Source of the DNA: JACPYG01 sp964356545
GTDB taxonomy: Bacteria; Patescibacteriota; Minisyncoccia; Minisyncoccales; Staskawiczbacteraceae
NCBI GenBank assembly: GCA_964356545.1
Contig: CAYHHX010000004.1
Span: 1-25,317 of the forward strand
DNA length: 25,317 bases
Direction of reading: 5' to 3'
Positions 7,835 to 15,466 of this stretch are shown here, one piece after another. Made by a program: the position numbers and the translations under genes. The notes under the pieces were generated by a model, which worked only from the letters and a program-made list of their open reading frames with translations, made no database searches and was not told the origin of the DNA. Position 1 is the stretch's first letter. The number at the start of each line of letters is the position of its first letter.

Positions 7835-7862
7835 AACTTTGTTTTAATATTAAACCTATTGA

Positions 7863-8984
7863 TTAAATTTGCGAAACTACAAAATCGACTATATCTGTGG
7901 CTGCATTGGGTTTTTGAAGCTTTTGGCAATTATTTTTCATTTCCTCTAATTTATACGATTTTGAAAACAAATCAATAATTACCTCAATAATTTCTCTTGT
8001 ATTTTTAACTTTAATTCCGGCATTATTACTAACTAAATAATTCACATTATCTTCTTCTTGGCCTGGAATCGTTTTATAAACAATCATTGGTAGTTTTTTA
8101 ACCAAACATTCTGCTGTAGTTGAGCCTCCTGCCTTAGACAAAATTAAATCTGAAGCCGCCATAAATTTTTCTATATCCATAACAAATTCAAAAACTTTCA
8201 CAGCGACATCTTTTTTTAAATCTGAATTTTTTAATTCTTTTTGTAAATTTTTATCTCGTCTGGTTACAATGATAAATTGCACTGAACTATTTTTTTCTCT
8301 TATCCCTGAAACAACTTTTAATAAATCTTTATATTTTAATTGGCCACCCATAATAAGTAAAACGGGGCGCGAAAAGTCAAGATTTAAACTTTTTAAAAAT
8401 TCATGGCGATCTGATAACTGATTAAACGCAAGCCTAATTGGAATACCCGTAATTTTTATTTTACTTAAATTAACTCCATGAGTAAATAATGATTTTTTTA
8501 TTTCTTCTGTAGCTACAAAATAATAATTAATATCTGGACTGTGCCAAACAAGATGAAAGCCAAAATCAGTACAAACATTAGCAGATAAAATATCAATGAT
8601 GTTTTTTTCTTTAATTAAAGAAACTAATTGCAGTGGCAAAGGATTTGTGGCTAATATAAAATCGGGGTCAAAGTCTCTAATAAAAGAAATAAATTGAGTT
8701 TTTTTTATAAAAAGTAAGGTTACTTTCTTTAAAACTTTCTGGATTAATTTATTATTATAACTATCATAAAATATTCTAAAAAGAAAAGGGGCTTTATCTA
8801 CGATGTGATTGTAAAAATAAGGGTATCCATATTTAAGCGCTCCGTGGAGAAAATCAAAAGCATCAGCCTCTTTAACATCAATTTCTGGATACTTTTTTGA
8901 AAAAACTTCCATAAGAGCCTTAGCTGTTATTAAATGGCCCATACCTGGTTTTCCATGTAGAATTAAAACTTTCTTTTTTTTCAT
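7863..8984 (-). CDS. UgtP/MGDG-synthase-like GT-B glycosyltransferase
   Basis: 373 residues. The N-terminal acceptor domain starts KKVLILHGKPGMGHLITAKA with the glycine/histidine loop GMGH (14-17) of MGDG synthases and processive diacylglycerol glucosyltransferases. The middle carries NVCTDFGFHLVWHSPDINYYFVA, matching the family's TD..H..W pattern. The C-terminal donor domain has VLLIMGGQL (208-216) and the nucleotide-sugar site SKAGGSTTAECL (283-294) followed by PGQEEDN. The family transfers glucose or galactose to diacylglycerol to make membrane glycolipids. A MurG-type role is less likely, given the N-terminal motif. It overlaps the preceding small gene by 4 nt (ATGA), which suggests translational coupling. 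The actual lipid product is not shown by the sequence. Confidence 0.85.
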   Translation of the reverse strand: MKKKKVLILHGKPGMGHLITAKALMEVFSKKYPEIDVKEADAFDFLHGALKYGYPYFYNHIVDKAPFLFRIFYDSYNNKLIQKVLKKVTLLFIKKTQFISFIRDFDPDFILATNPLPLQLVSLIKEKNIIDILSANVCTDFGFHLVWHSPDINYYFVATEEIKKSLFTHGVNLSKIKITGIPIRLAFNQLSDRHEFLKSLNLDFSRPVLLIMGGQLKYKDLLKVVSGIREKNSSVQFIIVTRRDKNLQKELKNSDLKKDVAVKVFEFVMDIEKFMAASDLILSKAGGSTTAECLVKKLPMIVYKTIPGQEEDNVNYLVSNNAGIKVKNTREIIEVIIDLFSKSYKLEEMKNNCQKLQKPNAATDIVDFVVSQI

Positions 8985-9238
8985 ACTGCCTTATTATTCT
9001 TCAAGATGATTATGTAGGCGACAATTAAAAATAATACTGAAAAAATATTACCAATAAAACTATTAAATATATCTGGATAAAATAAATCTAAATCTAAAAT
9101 ATTAAAATAGTTAACAACATACAAGTCCCCCGAAGTGAGTGCCAAATAAAAAATAATCAGTATGTGAACTATAGCCGAAAACAGCATCAATACAAACAAC
9201 GCATTCAAATATTTATTTTTTACTATTTGGATGTTCAT
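8981..9238 (-). CDS. small two-helix membrane protein of unknown function
   Basis: 85 residues with two hydrophobic segments (about 10-33 and 58-80) around a polar loop rich in Asp, Tyr and Phe (SGDLYVVNYFNILDLDLFYPD). No family is recognised. The 4-nt overlap with the downstream UgtP-like gene and the 3-nt gap from the hydrolase gene place it firmly in the operon. It could anchor or assist the glycolipid enzymes, but nothing in it shows a catalytic role. Confidence 0.75.
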   Translation of the reverse strand: MNIQIVKNKYLNALFVLMLFSAIVHILIIFYLALTSGDLYVVNYFNILDLDLFYPDIFNSFIGNIFSVLFLIVAYIIILKNNKAV

Positions 9239-9241
9239 AAT

Positions 9242-10534
9242 TTATTCTTTTATATCCCTTAAAATCCATTCTATGGTGGAATTACCTAAATCTCTTTTGT
9301 TTATAGTTGTAAACTGTTCATCAGGTTTTTCTCCATCAATAATTCTTGATAAGCCAAGAGAATTTATCATTGGCAAGCCGTGATCTGCTCCCTTGATTCT
9401 GTAAAATTCTAATTTAGAAGTTTCTGGATTTCTTTCTTGCCTTAATTGTTCTGTTTCTTTAAAAACTTTTTCAGCAATTTTATTATTCACTATAGGACTT
9501 TCTGTCCCTATCCATACTTGAAAACGCCCATTAGGTTTTATTCTTGATAATTTTTCTGGGGTAAATTGTTTTTTAGACAAAATATTTGCCATTTTAATAT
9601 ATAATCCTAGTTCTGGCTGACCAGCTTCTGCTCCTTGAGAAAAAGTTTTAATTCTTGCTTCAGAAGATGGCAATGTTTTTCCTAAGGTTTGAGAAATTCC
9701 AAATTCTTTCACTAAGCGAGCAAAACCTTTATCTTCTATTCCTAATGGCTCCATTATTATCAAATCATTTATACCTTCTAATTTAGGATCAGTTGCTAAT
9801 TCAAGAGCTGTAGTAGCCCCCAGAGAATATCCTAAAAGATTAAATTCTTTAAGGCCTATTTGTTCAATTATTTTTTTGGCTAATTCTGAATATGGCTTCA
9901 AATCTCCTTGTTTATTGAGAATTTCTCCAAAATTATCAGGTTTTTTAACAGAAGCTTGTTCCGGTTGCATTGGCACATATATTTTATGACCCTCTAATGC
10001 TCTTGCCATAGAAAAACAAGCTGTCTGGAAAAAATTTGTACCACCTCCTCCTAAGAAAAAATCTGGGATTCTTTCATCTTTTTCTGGATTAATATCTTTA
10101 TTTTTTTTATCCCTTTTTAAGTCCAACTCAACAACTGGAACTGTAAAATTACCAAATTCTGTTTCAATTTCAACGTTTCTCACATTTTCGTAATATTGAC
10201 GATTCAATTCGTCTAAATCTTTCTCAACAACCTTTGCTTTTTCGCGTATTTCTTTTAAAAGCTCTTTTTTTGAAGTTGTGTCTTTTCCTCTTTTTTCTGC
10301 TTGCCTTATTTCACTTCTTAAATTCATATAACCTTTATATATTTGCCCTCGCTCAAAACGAAAAGCCGCACCTCTTTCTATTTCTGTGCCACGCACTTTA
10401 GATTTTCTAGTTTGATATTCAGAAAAAACACTTTCACTAAAAGTTTTTTCTTTCTGTTTTTCGCCCAATTTTTCAGCTTCTTTCTTTATAGATTGTTCTG
10501 ACTCATTGTCAAAATTACCACTTTCTATAGACAT
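9242..10534 (-). CDS. alpha/beta hydrolase with long charged N-terminal extension
   Basis: 430 residues. Residues 1-120 are highly charged and probably helical or coiled coil (EKLGEKQKEK, KELLKEIREKAKVVEKDLDEL). Residues 125-430 form the hydrolase. A candidate oxyanion-hole segment is FFLGGGGTNFF (159-169), the nucleophile elbow is GYSLG with Ser237, and the catalytic His is probably 385 in GADHGLP. The acid may be Glu345 or nearby Asp/Glu. The canonical GxSxG and late His make an active esterase, lipase or acyltransferase likely. No signal peptide or membrane helix is seen. Its place between the small membrane protein and the glycoside-hydrolase-like gene suggests a lipid or acyl-glycan substrate, which is inference. 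The N-terminal extension is unusual for the fold. Confidence 0.8.
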   Translation of the reverse strand: MSIESGNFDNESEQSIKKEAEKLGEKQKEKTFSESVFSEYQTRKSKVRGTEIERGAAFRFERGQIYKGYMNLRSEIRQAEKRGKDTTSKKELLKEIREKAKVVEKDLDELNRQYYENVRNVEIETEFGNFTVPVVELDLKRDKKNKDINPEKDERIPDFFLGGGGTNFFQTACFSMARALEGHKIYVPMQPEQASVKKPDNFGEILNKQGDLKPYSELAKKIIEQIGLKEFNLLGYSLGATTALELATDPKLEGINDLIIMEPLGIEDKGFARLVKEFGISQTLGKTLPSSEARIKTFSQGAEAGQPELGLYIKMANILSKKQFTPEKLSRIKPNGRFQVWIGTESPIVNNKIAEKVFKETEQLRQERNPETSKLEFYRIKGADHGLPMINSLGLSRIIDGEKPDEQFTTINKRDLGNSTIEWILRDIKE

Positions 10535-10546
10535 AATTTTTAAAAT

Positions 10547-11554
10547 TTAATTATTTATAAATAGTTTTTTTGCTTCGTTCCAAATTTCTGGTCTGTTTTG
10601 AGTTTTCTTCATCCAATACCACCATTCGGCTCCCCAGAGATAAAATTCATCCAAACCAGTTGCCTTTGCATATTCTATATTTTTGCTAAATTGCTCCAAA
10701 TTCATTGTTTTTTCTTGCTCTTTTAATGGGATATCGGCAAAAACATCCCGAACCCATGGCTCTGCTTGAAGCTCTACATTAATCACTTTTTTATTAAATA
10801 ATTTTTTAATAATTTGAACTTTCCTCCAATAGCTTATAGCGGGCAATGGGAAATCTATATAAAAACCGTAGTCATTTGTAATGTGAACCCATGCTTTTCT
10901 ATACATGGTAATTCCAACTATATCTCCTATTTTTGCCACTTTAAGCCACATTGATTGTTCTCCTGAATCAGAAATAATAATTTGTCTTGTAGAATCAAGT
11001 GATTTTACTAACTCTACTTCCTTTTTTAAAAAGTTTTTATCGTACCAAGGACATTCTCCAAATTTAAAAAGTGGTTCATTCTCCACCTGCCAAGCAACAA
11101 TTGCTTTGGAATCTTTATACTTTAAAATAATTTCTTTTATATATTTTAATATTTCTTGCTGTTGCTGTTCTTTTGAAAGGCCAACTGCCCATCCAGGAAC
11201 ATGACATTCCGGCCAACGTCCAGTTTTCATACCAACAACATATATCAAATTTACTCCTCTTGATTCGGCCTCTTTTATTTGCCAGTCTATATCTTTAAAA
11301 TAATAATCATCTTTTATGCCTTCAATAAAATCCCAATTAGTTATTAATTTTATATTCTTTACCTTAATATCATCCAACAAAGCAAGATAAGTTTCTCTCC
11401 AATCAAGCTTTAAATTTTCTGCTTGCATTTGAGAAAAGTTGACTCCCCATATAATATTTTTTTGCTTTGGCGCTTTACCAATAAAAAAATAATACAAAAA
11501 GATTATAAATAGTATTAATAAAGCTAAGATTATTATTTTAAACATTTTTTTCAT
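10547..11554 (-). CDS. membrane-anchored clan-A (TIM-barrel) glycoside-hydrolase-like protein
   Basis: 335 residues. Residues 4-25 are a signal anchor, so the catalytic domain should be outside the membrane. The rest fits a (beta/alpha)8 glycosidase: WGVNFSQ, IKLITNWDF on an early strand, and AIVAWQVENEP on strand 4 with Asn159-Glu160, the usual acid/base pair. A later VINVELQAEPW gives Glu261 or Glu265 as nucleophile candidate, and the chain ends in FYLWGAEWWYW, an aromatic strand-8 motif. The substrate is unknown; clan-A members cleave beta-glucans, mannans and galactosides. Its start overlaps the upstream GT-B gene by 4 nt. In this operon it may trim or transfer sugars on a self-made envelope glycan rather than digest food polymers; that is inference. 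Confidence 0.78.
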   Translation of the reverse strand: MKKMFKIIILALLILFIIFLYYFFIGKAPKQKNIIWGVNFSQMQAENLKLDWRETYLALLDDIKVKNIKLITNWDFIEGIKDDYYFKDIDWQIKEAESRGVNLIYVVGMKTGRWPECHVPGWAVGLSKEQQQQEILKYIKEIILKYKDSKAIVAWQVENEPLFKFGECPWYDKNFLKKEVELVKSLDSTRQIIISDSGEQSMWLKVAKIGDIVGITMYRKAWVHITNDYGFYIDFPLPAISYWRKVQIIKKLFNKKVINVELQAEPWVRDVFADIPLKEQEKTMNLEQFSKNIEYAKATGLDEFYLWGAEWWYWMKKTQNRPEIWNEAKKLFINN

Positions 11555-12864
11555 TTAGATTCTATGATTTTTTTTATATTATAAGTTCCTAATTTTTCTA
11601 TTTCAATAAATCCCTGCATTGCAGTTTCTGCAAGGTTGCCACTTTTTAATAAATCAGAAAGCCACTGGTTGGCATATTTTGGATTTTCTTGATTGACTCC
11701 TGCGCCAATATGCAAAAGCCATTTTTTATTAAAATCCTCCTGTGAGCCAATGCAAGGAGCAATAATAATAGGAATTCCCAATCCAGCATAAAAAGAAAGT
11801 TCTGAAGGCTTAGTCCACAAAATATCTGTTTCTCTTAAAGCCTGATTAAACTTATTAAAATACTCGTTTGTGGTTTTAGCAGACAATATATGAACCCATC
11901 CGTCTAATTTTAAACCTTTAATATTATCTGCAAAATATTTAGACAATTCAATTCTATTGCCCACAGCAATAATCATTCTAAGTTTGTTGGCTTTTATTTC
12001 ATCTTTTAAACTATTTATAGCTTTTAACCCTATTTCTTTTTGAGCGCCAGCTCCTCCAATAGAAAACATTATTGTCAAAGGATGGTCTGATTTTTCAGGT
12101 AAATCACCTAAATAACTTTGAAGTAAAGGTTTATATAATTGTCTGTATTTTTTCTTGGGATCAAGATTTATAATACGATTTCTTAAGTCTTCTTTTAAAA
12201 TTTCCATATCCTCGCCTACATTTTCTTTTGGCAAAGGGTAGCCAGTTAAAAATATTTTTTTGGGGTCTACTCCATAAAGTTTTAGCCTATCTCTTACCCA
12301 CGTGCATGGAGCAAAATACTTAATTTTACTTTTTTTAGGATCTAAAGAAGTCCAAGCTCTAGCAATATCAGCATCGCAAACAACGCAATAAATATCACCT
12401 GGGTATTGGAAATATTCTGCCATAAAAGCTGGGGTAAAAAAAGTGCTGATCACTGGCAAAGGATTTTTTTTAAATCTTAAAATTAAATCCTCACCCCATC
12501 TTTTTTTAATAAAGGAGAAAAGAATTCTAACATTAGAATCTGTACCAGATAAATCTCTCTTGGGATAATAGTTAAGAATTTTCTGAAACTTTTCAAGAAA
12601 AGAAAAAATTATATTACCAATTAAAGGAATTCTCTTGAATCTGGAAATAAATTCATAAAGTAATTTTATTATATGCCAAAATCTCTTATCTTTTTCTGGA
12701 ATACCATCATAATTATTAGCGTTAATAACTTTTCCTGAAAAAGCCAAATCTCTTAAAGGATGTGCTGTTCTTTGATGGCCATAACCCATATCGACTGCAA
12801 CAACCCATGCCTTTTGACCACTCTTAATAGCTTCGGCTTTTCTATTACTTTTATCTTCTAACAT
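11551..12864 (-). CDS. divergent GT-B glycosyltransferase-like protein
   Basis: 437 residues, first gene of the seven-gene operon. The N-terminal AWVVAVDMGYGHQRTAHPL carries the GxGH loop (27-30) of MGDG-synthase-like enzymes. FSIGGAGAQKEIGLKAI opens the donor-binding half, and SELSFYAGLGIPIIIAPCIGSQEDFN is the nucleotide-sugar loop, with Gln-Glu-Asp like its partner at 7863-8984. CVVCDADIARAWTSLDPKKSKIKYFAPC matches the partner's TD..H..W segment only loosely, and the region 60-150 is unusual. I infer a second glycolipid or polyprenol glycosyltransferase; loss of activity cannot be excluded. The ATG is only 7 nt from a TATAAT, so the transcript is probably leaderless. Confidence 0.75.
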   Translation of the reverse strand: MLEDKSNRKAEAIKSGQKAWVVAVDMGYGHQRTAHPLRDLAFSGKVINANNYDGIPEKDKRFWHIIKLLYEFISRFKRIPLIGNIIFSFLEKFQKILNYYPKRDLSGTDSNVRILFSFIKKRWGEDLILRFKKNPLPVISTFFTPAFMAEYFQYPGDIYCVVCDADIARAWTSLDPKKSKIKYFAPCTWVRDRLKLYGVDPKKIFLTGYPLPKENVGEDMEILKEDLRNRIINLDPKKKYRQLYKPLLQSYLGDLPEKSDHPLTIMFSIGGAGAQKEIGLKAINSLKDEIKANKLRMIIAVGNRIELSKYFADNIKGLKLDGWVHILSAKTTNEYFNKFNQALRETDILWTKPSELSFYAGLGIPIIIAPCIGSQEDFNKKWLLHIGAGVNQENPKYANQWLSDLLKSGNLAETAMQGFIEIEKLGTYNIKKIIESK

Positions 12865-12871
12865 ATAATAA

Positions 12872-12877
12872 ATTATA
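12872..12877 (-). promoter_or_regulatory. -10 box of the glycosyltransferase operon (leaderless start)
   Basis: TATAAT on the minus strand ends 7 nt before the ATG at 12864, placing the expected +1 on or next to the start codon. No Shine-Dalgarno fits between. No good -35 is seen at 16-18 bp. Confidence 0.5.
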
Positions 12878-12970
12878 CTATATAATCTTGCTAAAAGCGA
12901 AACTATTTAAATGTATGAATTTATTAAAAAAGTCATCGTGTTATTCACAAGACAGCTATGCTTGATACTA

Positions 12971-12994
12971 ATTAAAGTGCGGGATTCGAACTCC
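12971..12994 (-). other. tRNA 3'-end-like fragment (possible attachment-site remnant)
   Basis: Directly after the stop codon at 12995, the minus strand reads GTTCGAATCCCGCACTTTA, which resembles a T-loop (TTCGAAT), the 3' half of a T-stem and part of an acceptor strand. The 5' T-stem does not pair well (AGGAG against CCCGC), and no D-arm or anticodon arm exists upstream because that is coding sequence. It is therefore not a functional tRNA. A 3'-terminal tRNA piece is what site-specific integration can leave, but an 18-nt resemblance may be chance. Confidence 0.25.
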
Positions 12995-14056
12995 TTACTC
13001 AATCACGTTAATTTTTCGAGTATTGAGGTCAACCGTTGTTACTAAAACCTGCAATCTAGGCAAGAGCTCTCCAAAATCCTTCTTAATAACACCAAAAGCA
13101 ATATCTCTTAGATAAAGTGATTTTAGCTTCGCTAAACGAGGCTCTTCTCCTTCCACTTCTCTATATGCTCCAGAAGTTAAAAGAACTATTTTGTCATTAT
13201 TCAACCTACCTTCGTCTATATTGTACTTAATTAAAGATGCGGCTGTCTTAATTGGCTCTGACAAATTATCTTGCCAAGGGCCAACAATAAGGGCTTTATT
13301 TGGTAAATGTATCCAATCAAATCCTCTGCCAACTGCCAATACAGATTCTCGATGGTCTGCCTCTTGCACAGGCCTATCCGATGCCTTAATTTCTTGCACA
13401 TGCAAAATATTACCTTGCACCAGAGGCACAAAATCACGAATAACATTAGGAGCAACTGTATAAATACTTGGATAAAGTGAAATTAGTAGATTAAAGATGC
13501 CGTCCTCTGAAGCATCTTTAATATTAGCAAGATCCATAACTTCATTGCCTTCGCCATGCAATATTAAAGACTCCCAATCTGTCTCTATGCCGACTTGGAT
13601 GGCAAATAATTTATTATAACTTTGTATCGCCGAACTACGATAAACAAAGTCGAATTCATTCTTCAAATTTAAACTGAAATCAAGCGCTTTATTAGTATCG
13701 TATCCATGTCCTTTACATCCGCGATGCTCTGAACCCCGTGAAAAGTGGTAGGTTACAAAAACTACCGAATCTCTATCTTTTGAACTTGCATATTTTTTCC
13801 AACTCTCAATAGCTTGCTGGAAAAAAGGCCATCCTAAATGAAATATTCCTCCAAGATTTCTATATGGTTGAATAATGCCCAAGGGAGTTCTAGTTAAATC
13901 TGGAAAATGTAGACGGCCATCCATACACTTTAAAGCAGCAAACTCTGTTCCATACATTCTTCTATAAAGCCTTCTTTTTTCTTGTTGTGCAACAAAATCT
14001 CTAGAGTTTTTTTCGTTGACCTCAAGCAAGAATTCAATTCCGTTTTTATTAGACAT
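12995..14056 (-). CDS. large protein with beta-carbonic-anhydrase-like metal signature
   Basis: 353 residues, no signal peptide. ALKCMDGRLH places Cys44-x-Asp46-x-Arg48 as the first zinc ligand plus Asp/Arg dyad of the beta-carbonic-anhydrase fold, and SEHRGCKG supplies His111-x-x-Cys114, the other two ligands. The spacing (67 residues from Cys44 to His111) fits the family, whose enzymes hydrate CO2. The protein is longer than typical (about 200) because of a C-terminal half (about 165-353) that I cannot assign; it contains HVQEIKASDRPVQEADHRESVLAVGRGFDWIH. The wide departure around the motifs makes true CO2 hydration uncertain. It is divergent from two smaller genes with the same CxDGR/HxxC signature. 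ATG 14056 has no Shine-Dalgarno. Confidence 0.72.
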   Translation of the reverse strand: MSNKNGIEFLLEVNEKNSRDFVAQQEKRRLYRRMYGTEFAALKCMDGRLHFPDLTRTPLGIIQPYRNLGGIFHLGWPFFQQAIESWKKYASSKDRDSVVFVTYHFSRGSEHRGCKGHGYDTNKALDFSLNLKNEFDFVYRSSAIQSYNKLFAIQVGIETDWESLILHGEGNEVMDLANIKDASEDGIFNLLISLYPSIYTVAPNVIRDFVPLVQGNILHVQEIKASDRPVQEADHRESVLAVGRGFDWIHLPNKALIVGPWQDNLSEPIKTAASLIKYNIDEGRLNNDKIVLLTSGAYREVEGEEPRLAKLKSLYLRDIAFGVIKKDFGELLPRLQVLVTTVDLNTRKINVIE

Positions 14057-14107
14057 TGTTTTTTTATTTATATTTTAAGTTACTAATATTTACATACTGT
14101 ATCGCTA

Positions 14108-14137
14108 TTGGAAAAAAATATCAATATGTGATACAAT
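14108..14137 (+). promoter_or_regulatory. promoter with internal inverted repeat, first plus-strand CA-like gene
   Basis: TTGGAA (14108-14113), an 18-bp spacer and TACAAT (14132-14137) precede the gene at 14214 by about 75 nt. An inverted repeat TATCA-N5-TGATA (14119-14133) covers the spacer and the first bases of the -10, where a repressor could bind. It lies in the divergent gap shared with the minus-strand gene at 14056. Confidence 0.45.
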
Positions 14138-14213
14138 CAATTTTGTTTAAGTTTACTTGGAGTAGACTTAAATACGATAGTTCTTTTACAATGATTGTAG
14201 AGAGGGGGAGGAA

Positions 14214-14642
14214 GTGTCTATATTTGGTTGCGCACTCGACTGCGGTGACGGTAGGTGTCAGGGAGCTAGCAGAAAGTGGCAAAAATTCAATTTCCAATTG
14301 AAAGAAATCGACAAAATTACTGTGGCAGGGCTAGTAAAGCAACTTGCTAAAAAAGACCCATTAACAATGACATTCGTTCGGAGTCAGCTTTACATCTACC
14401 TTACCAAGCACAATTCAAGCATCGTGACCATTTCGGCACACAGTGACTGTGCTGGGAATAGGACATCAAAGAAAAAACAACTCAGAGCCCTGAGAAAATC
14501 GGGCAGGATCATTAGGAGTATGATTAACTCTTTTGATCTTGACCGGCAAGTCGAAATACACTTGCTCTGGATTAATGGGAGTTGGATGCCCGAGGAAATT
14601 AATTCACAATTCCTTGCAGGAAAACGCCTCATCAAGACATAA
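14214..14642 (+). CDS. small beta-carbonic-anhydrase-like protein (cytoplasmic)
   Basis: 142 residues from GTG 14214, preceded by the purine run GAGGGGGAGGAA, a strong Shine-Dalgarno; an upstream ATG is in another frame. The metal signature comes almost at the N-terminus: Cys10-x-Asp12-x-Arg14 (CALDCGDGRCQG) and His76-x-x-Cys79 (ISAHSDCAGN). A further strand VEIHLLWINGSW follows, which recurs as VEIILLWVNGDW in the neighbour at 14822. The protein is shorter than catalytic beta-carbonic anhydrases (about 200) and lacks the N-terminal helices used for dimerisation. It could be a minimal zinc protein of this fold, with enzymatic, sensing or non-enzymatic function. No membrane segment. It has its own promoter and terminator and looks richer in G+C than the surrounding operons. 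Confidence 0.78.
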   Translation: MSIFGCALDCGDGRCQGASRKWQKFNFQLKEIDKITVAGLVKQLAKKDPLTMTFVRSQLYIYLTKHNSSIVTISAHSDCAGNRTSKKKQLRALRKSGRIIRSMINSFDLDRQVEIHLLWINGSWMPEEINSQFLAGKRLIKT

Positions 14643-14678
14643 AGGAGAACAATCTCTTTTCCATTCCCTCAACAACAA

Positions 14679-14709
14679 ACCGCAAAATTCGTTTTGCGGT
14701 TCTTTTTTT
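14679..14709 (+). terminator. rho-independent terminator after first CA-like gene
   Basis: A perfect 9-bp stem ACCGCAAAA / TTTTGCGGT closed by a TTCG tetraloop is followed by TCTTTTTTT. This is a textbook intrinsic terminator. Its CCGCAA/TTGCGG core recurs in the terminator of the next gene (15434-15466). Confidence 0.93.
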
Positions 14710-14746
14710 ACAAATAATTGTAATATATATAAATATTTGTTATGAT

Positions 14747-14776
14747 TTGATCTATTGCGTTATAGTGTTCTATAAC
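14747..14776 (+). promoter_or_regulatory. promoter with operator-like palindrome, second CA-like gene
   Basis: TTGATC (14747-14752), an 18-bp spacer and TATAAC (14771-14776) lie upstream of the gene at 14822. A perfect inverted repeat GTTATAG-TGTT-CTATAAC (14759-14776) overlaps the -10, a typical repressor-site position. The predicted leader is about 40 nt. Confidence 0.5.
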
Positions 14777-14821
14777 ACAAGTGATTCGCACCTTAAAAAT
14801 AAAAAAGAAAGGGCATCGAAA

Positions 14822-15364
14822 ATGAAAATTCGAAAACTGACTGCACTAATATGGATAACAACAATTTTACTTACAATCTTGTTGCTCTTCGTAAACGATG
14901 GTAGTGGTAAAAAAAATCACAACATAACAGAGAAGAACAATACAAAAGAAACTTTTGCTTGTGCAGTAAATTGTATGGATGGCAGAGTTCAAGATGCTGT
15001 AAAAAACTACATGCAGGAAAACTACGGAGTAGACTATATTGATGTGGTAACTGAACCCGGACCAAATAAGATTTTGGCGGAAAAAACAAATGCAGTTATA
15101 ATTCAAAATATCGAAAAAAGAGTGGGTATTTCTGTAAATCACCACGGTTCAAAAGTTGTGGTAATCGTTGGTCACTTTGGATGTGCGGGAAATCCTGCCA
15201 AAAAAGAAGACCAGATTGAACACTTAAAAAGAGCCAGAAAAACGATTGAATCGTTTAAGCTTGATGTAGAAATAATTCTTTTGTGGGTTAACGGTGACTG
15301 GAAAACAGTAGAGAAAATTGAACCATTGTCGTCGAAAATGAAAATTTTCAATCCGAATTTATAA
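14822..15364 (+). CDS. membrane-anchored or exported beta-carbonic-anhydrase-like protein
   Basis: 180 residues from ATG 14822, which has AAAGGG eight nt upstream; the frame stays open to 14747 but has no ribosome site there. Residues 1-26 are a signal peptide or anchor (KIRKLTALIWITTILLTILL), followed by a polar linker (30-43). The domain carries Cys51-x-Asp53-x-Arg55 (AVNCMDGRVQ) and His118-x-x-Cys121 (GHFGCAGN), the beta-carbonic-anhydrase ligand set. VVVIVGHFGCAGN matches the family strand best of the three local genes. It should act on the outer side of the membrane, possibly converting CO2/bicarbonate there, while the 14214 product stays inside. No lipobox Cys is seen at the end of the hydrophobic segment. 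It is monocistronic, with its own terminator. Confidence 0.8.
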   Translation: MKIRKLTALIWITTILLTILLLFVNDGSGKKNHNITEKNNTKETFACAVNCMDGRVQDAVKNYMQENYGVDYIDVVTEPGPNKILAEKTNAVIIQNIEKRVGISVNHHGSKVVVIVGHFGCAGNPAKKEDQIEHLKRARKTIESFKLDVEIILLWVNGDWKTVEKIEPLSSKMKIFNPNL

Positions 15365-15433
15365 ATTCGGACAAATAGAATGAAAACAAAATAGTTCTCG
15401 AAAAAAGGTAATTCGCCCTACAACAGAAACCAA

Positions 15434-15466
15434 AGCCGCAAAAGTAAAATCTTGCGGCTCTTTATT
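15434..15466 (+). terminator. rho-independent terminator after second CA-like gene
   Basis: AGCCGCAA (15434-15441) pairs with TTGCGGCT (15452-15459) over a 10-nt loop, followed by CTTTATTT. It probably also limits comEC transcription from the other strand, although the T-run is poor in that direction. Confidence 0.8.

Noticed and set aside
12971..13055. Complete tRNA gene on the minus strand
   Set aside because: Only the T-loop and 3' strand resemble a tRNA. The upstream bases are the C-terminal codons of the CA-like gene, and no anticodon or D-arm can be folded.
14056..14301. Plus-strand frame of 81 codons starting next to the minus-strand CA-like gene
   Set aside because: It overlaps the start of the 14214 gene in another frame, has no recognisable protein character, and the GTG at 14214 has the strong ribosome site and conserved metal motif.
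14747..14821. Longer N-terminus of the exported CA-like protein
   Set aside because: The extension covers the promoter and its palindrome. The ATG at 14822 has AAAGGG eight nt upstream and begins a proper signal sequence.
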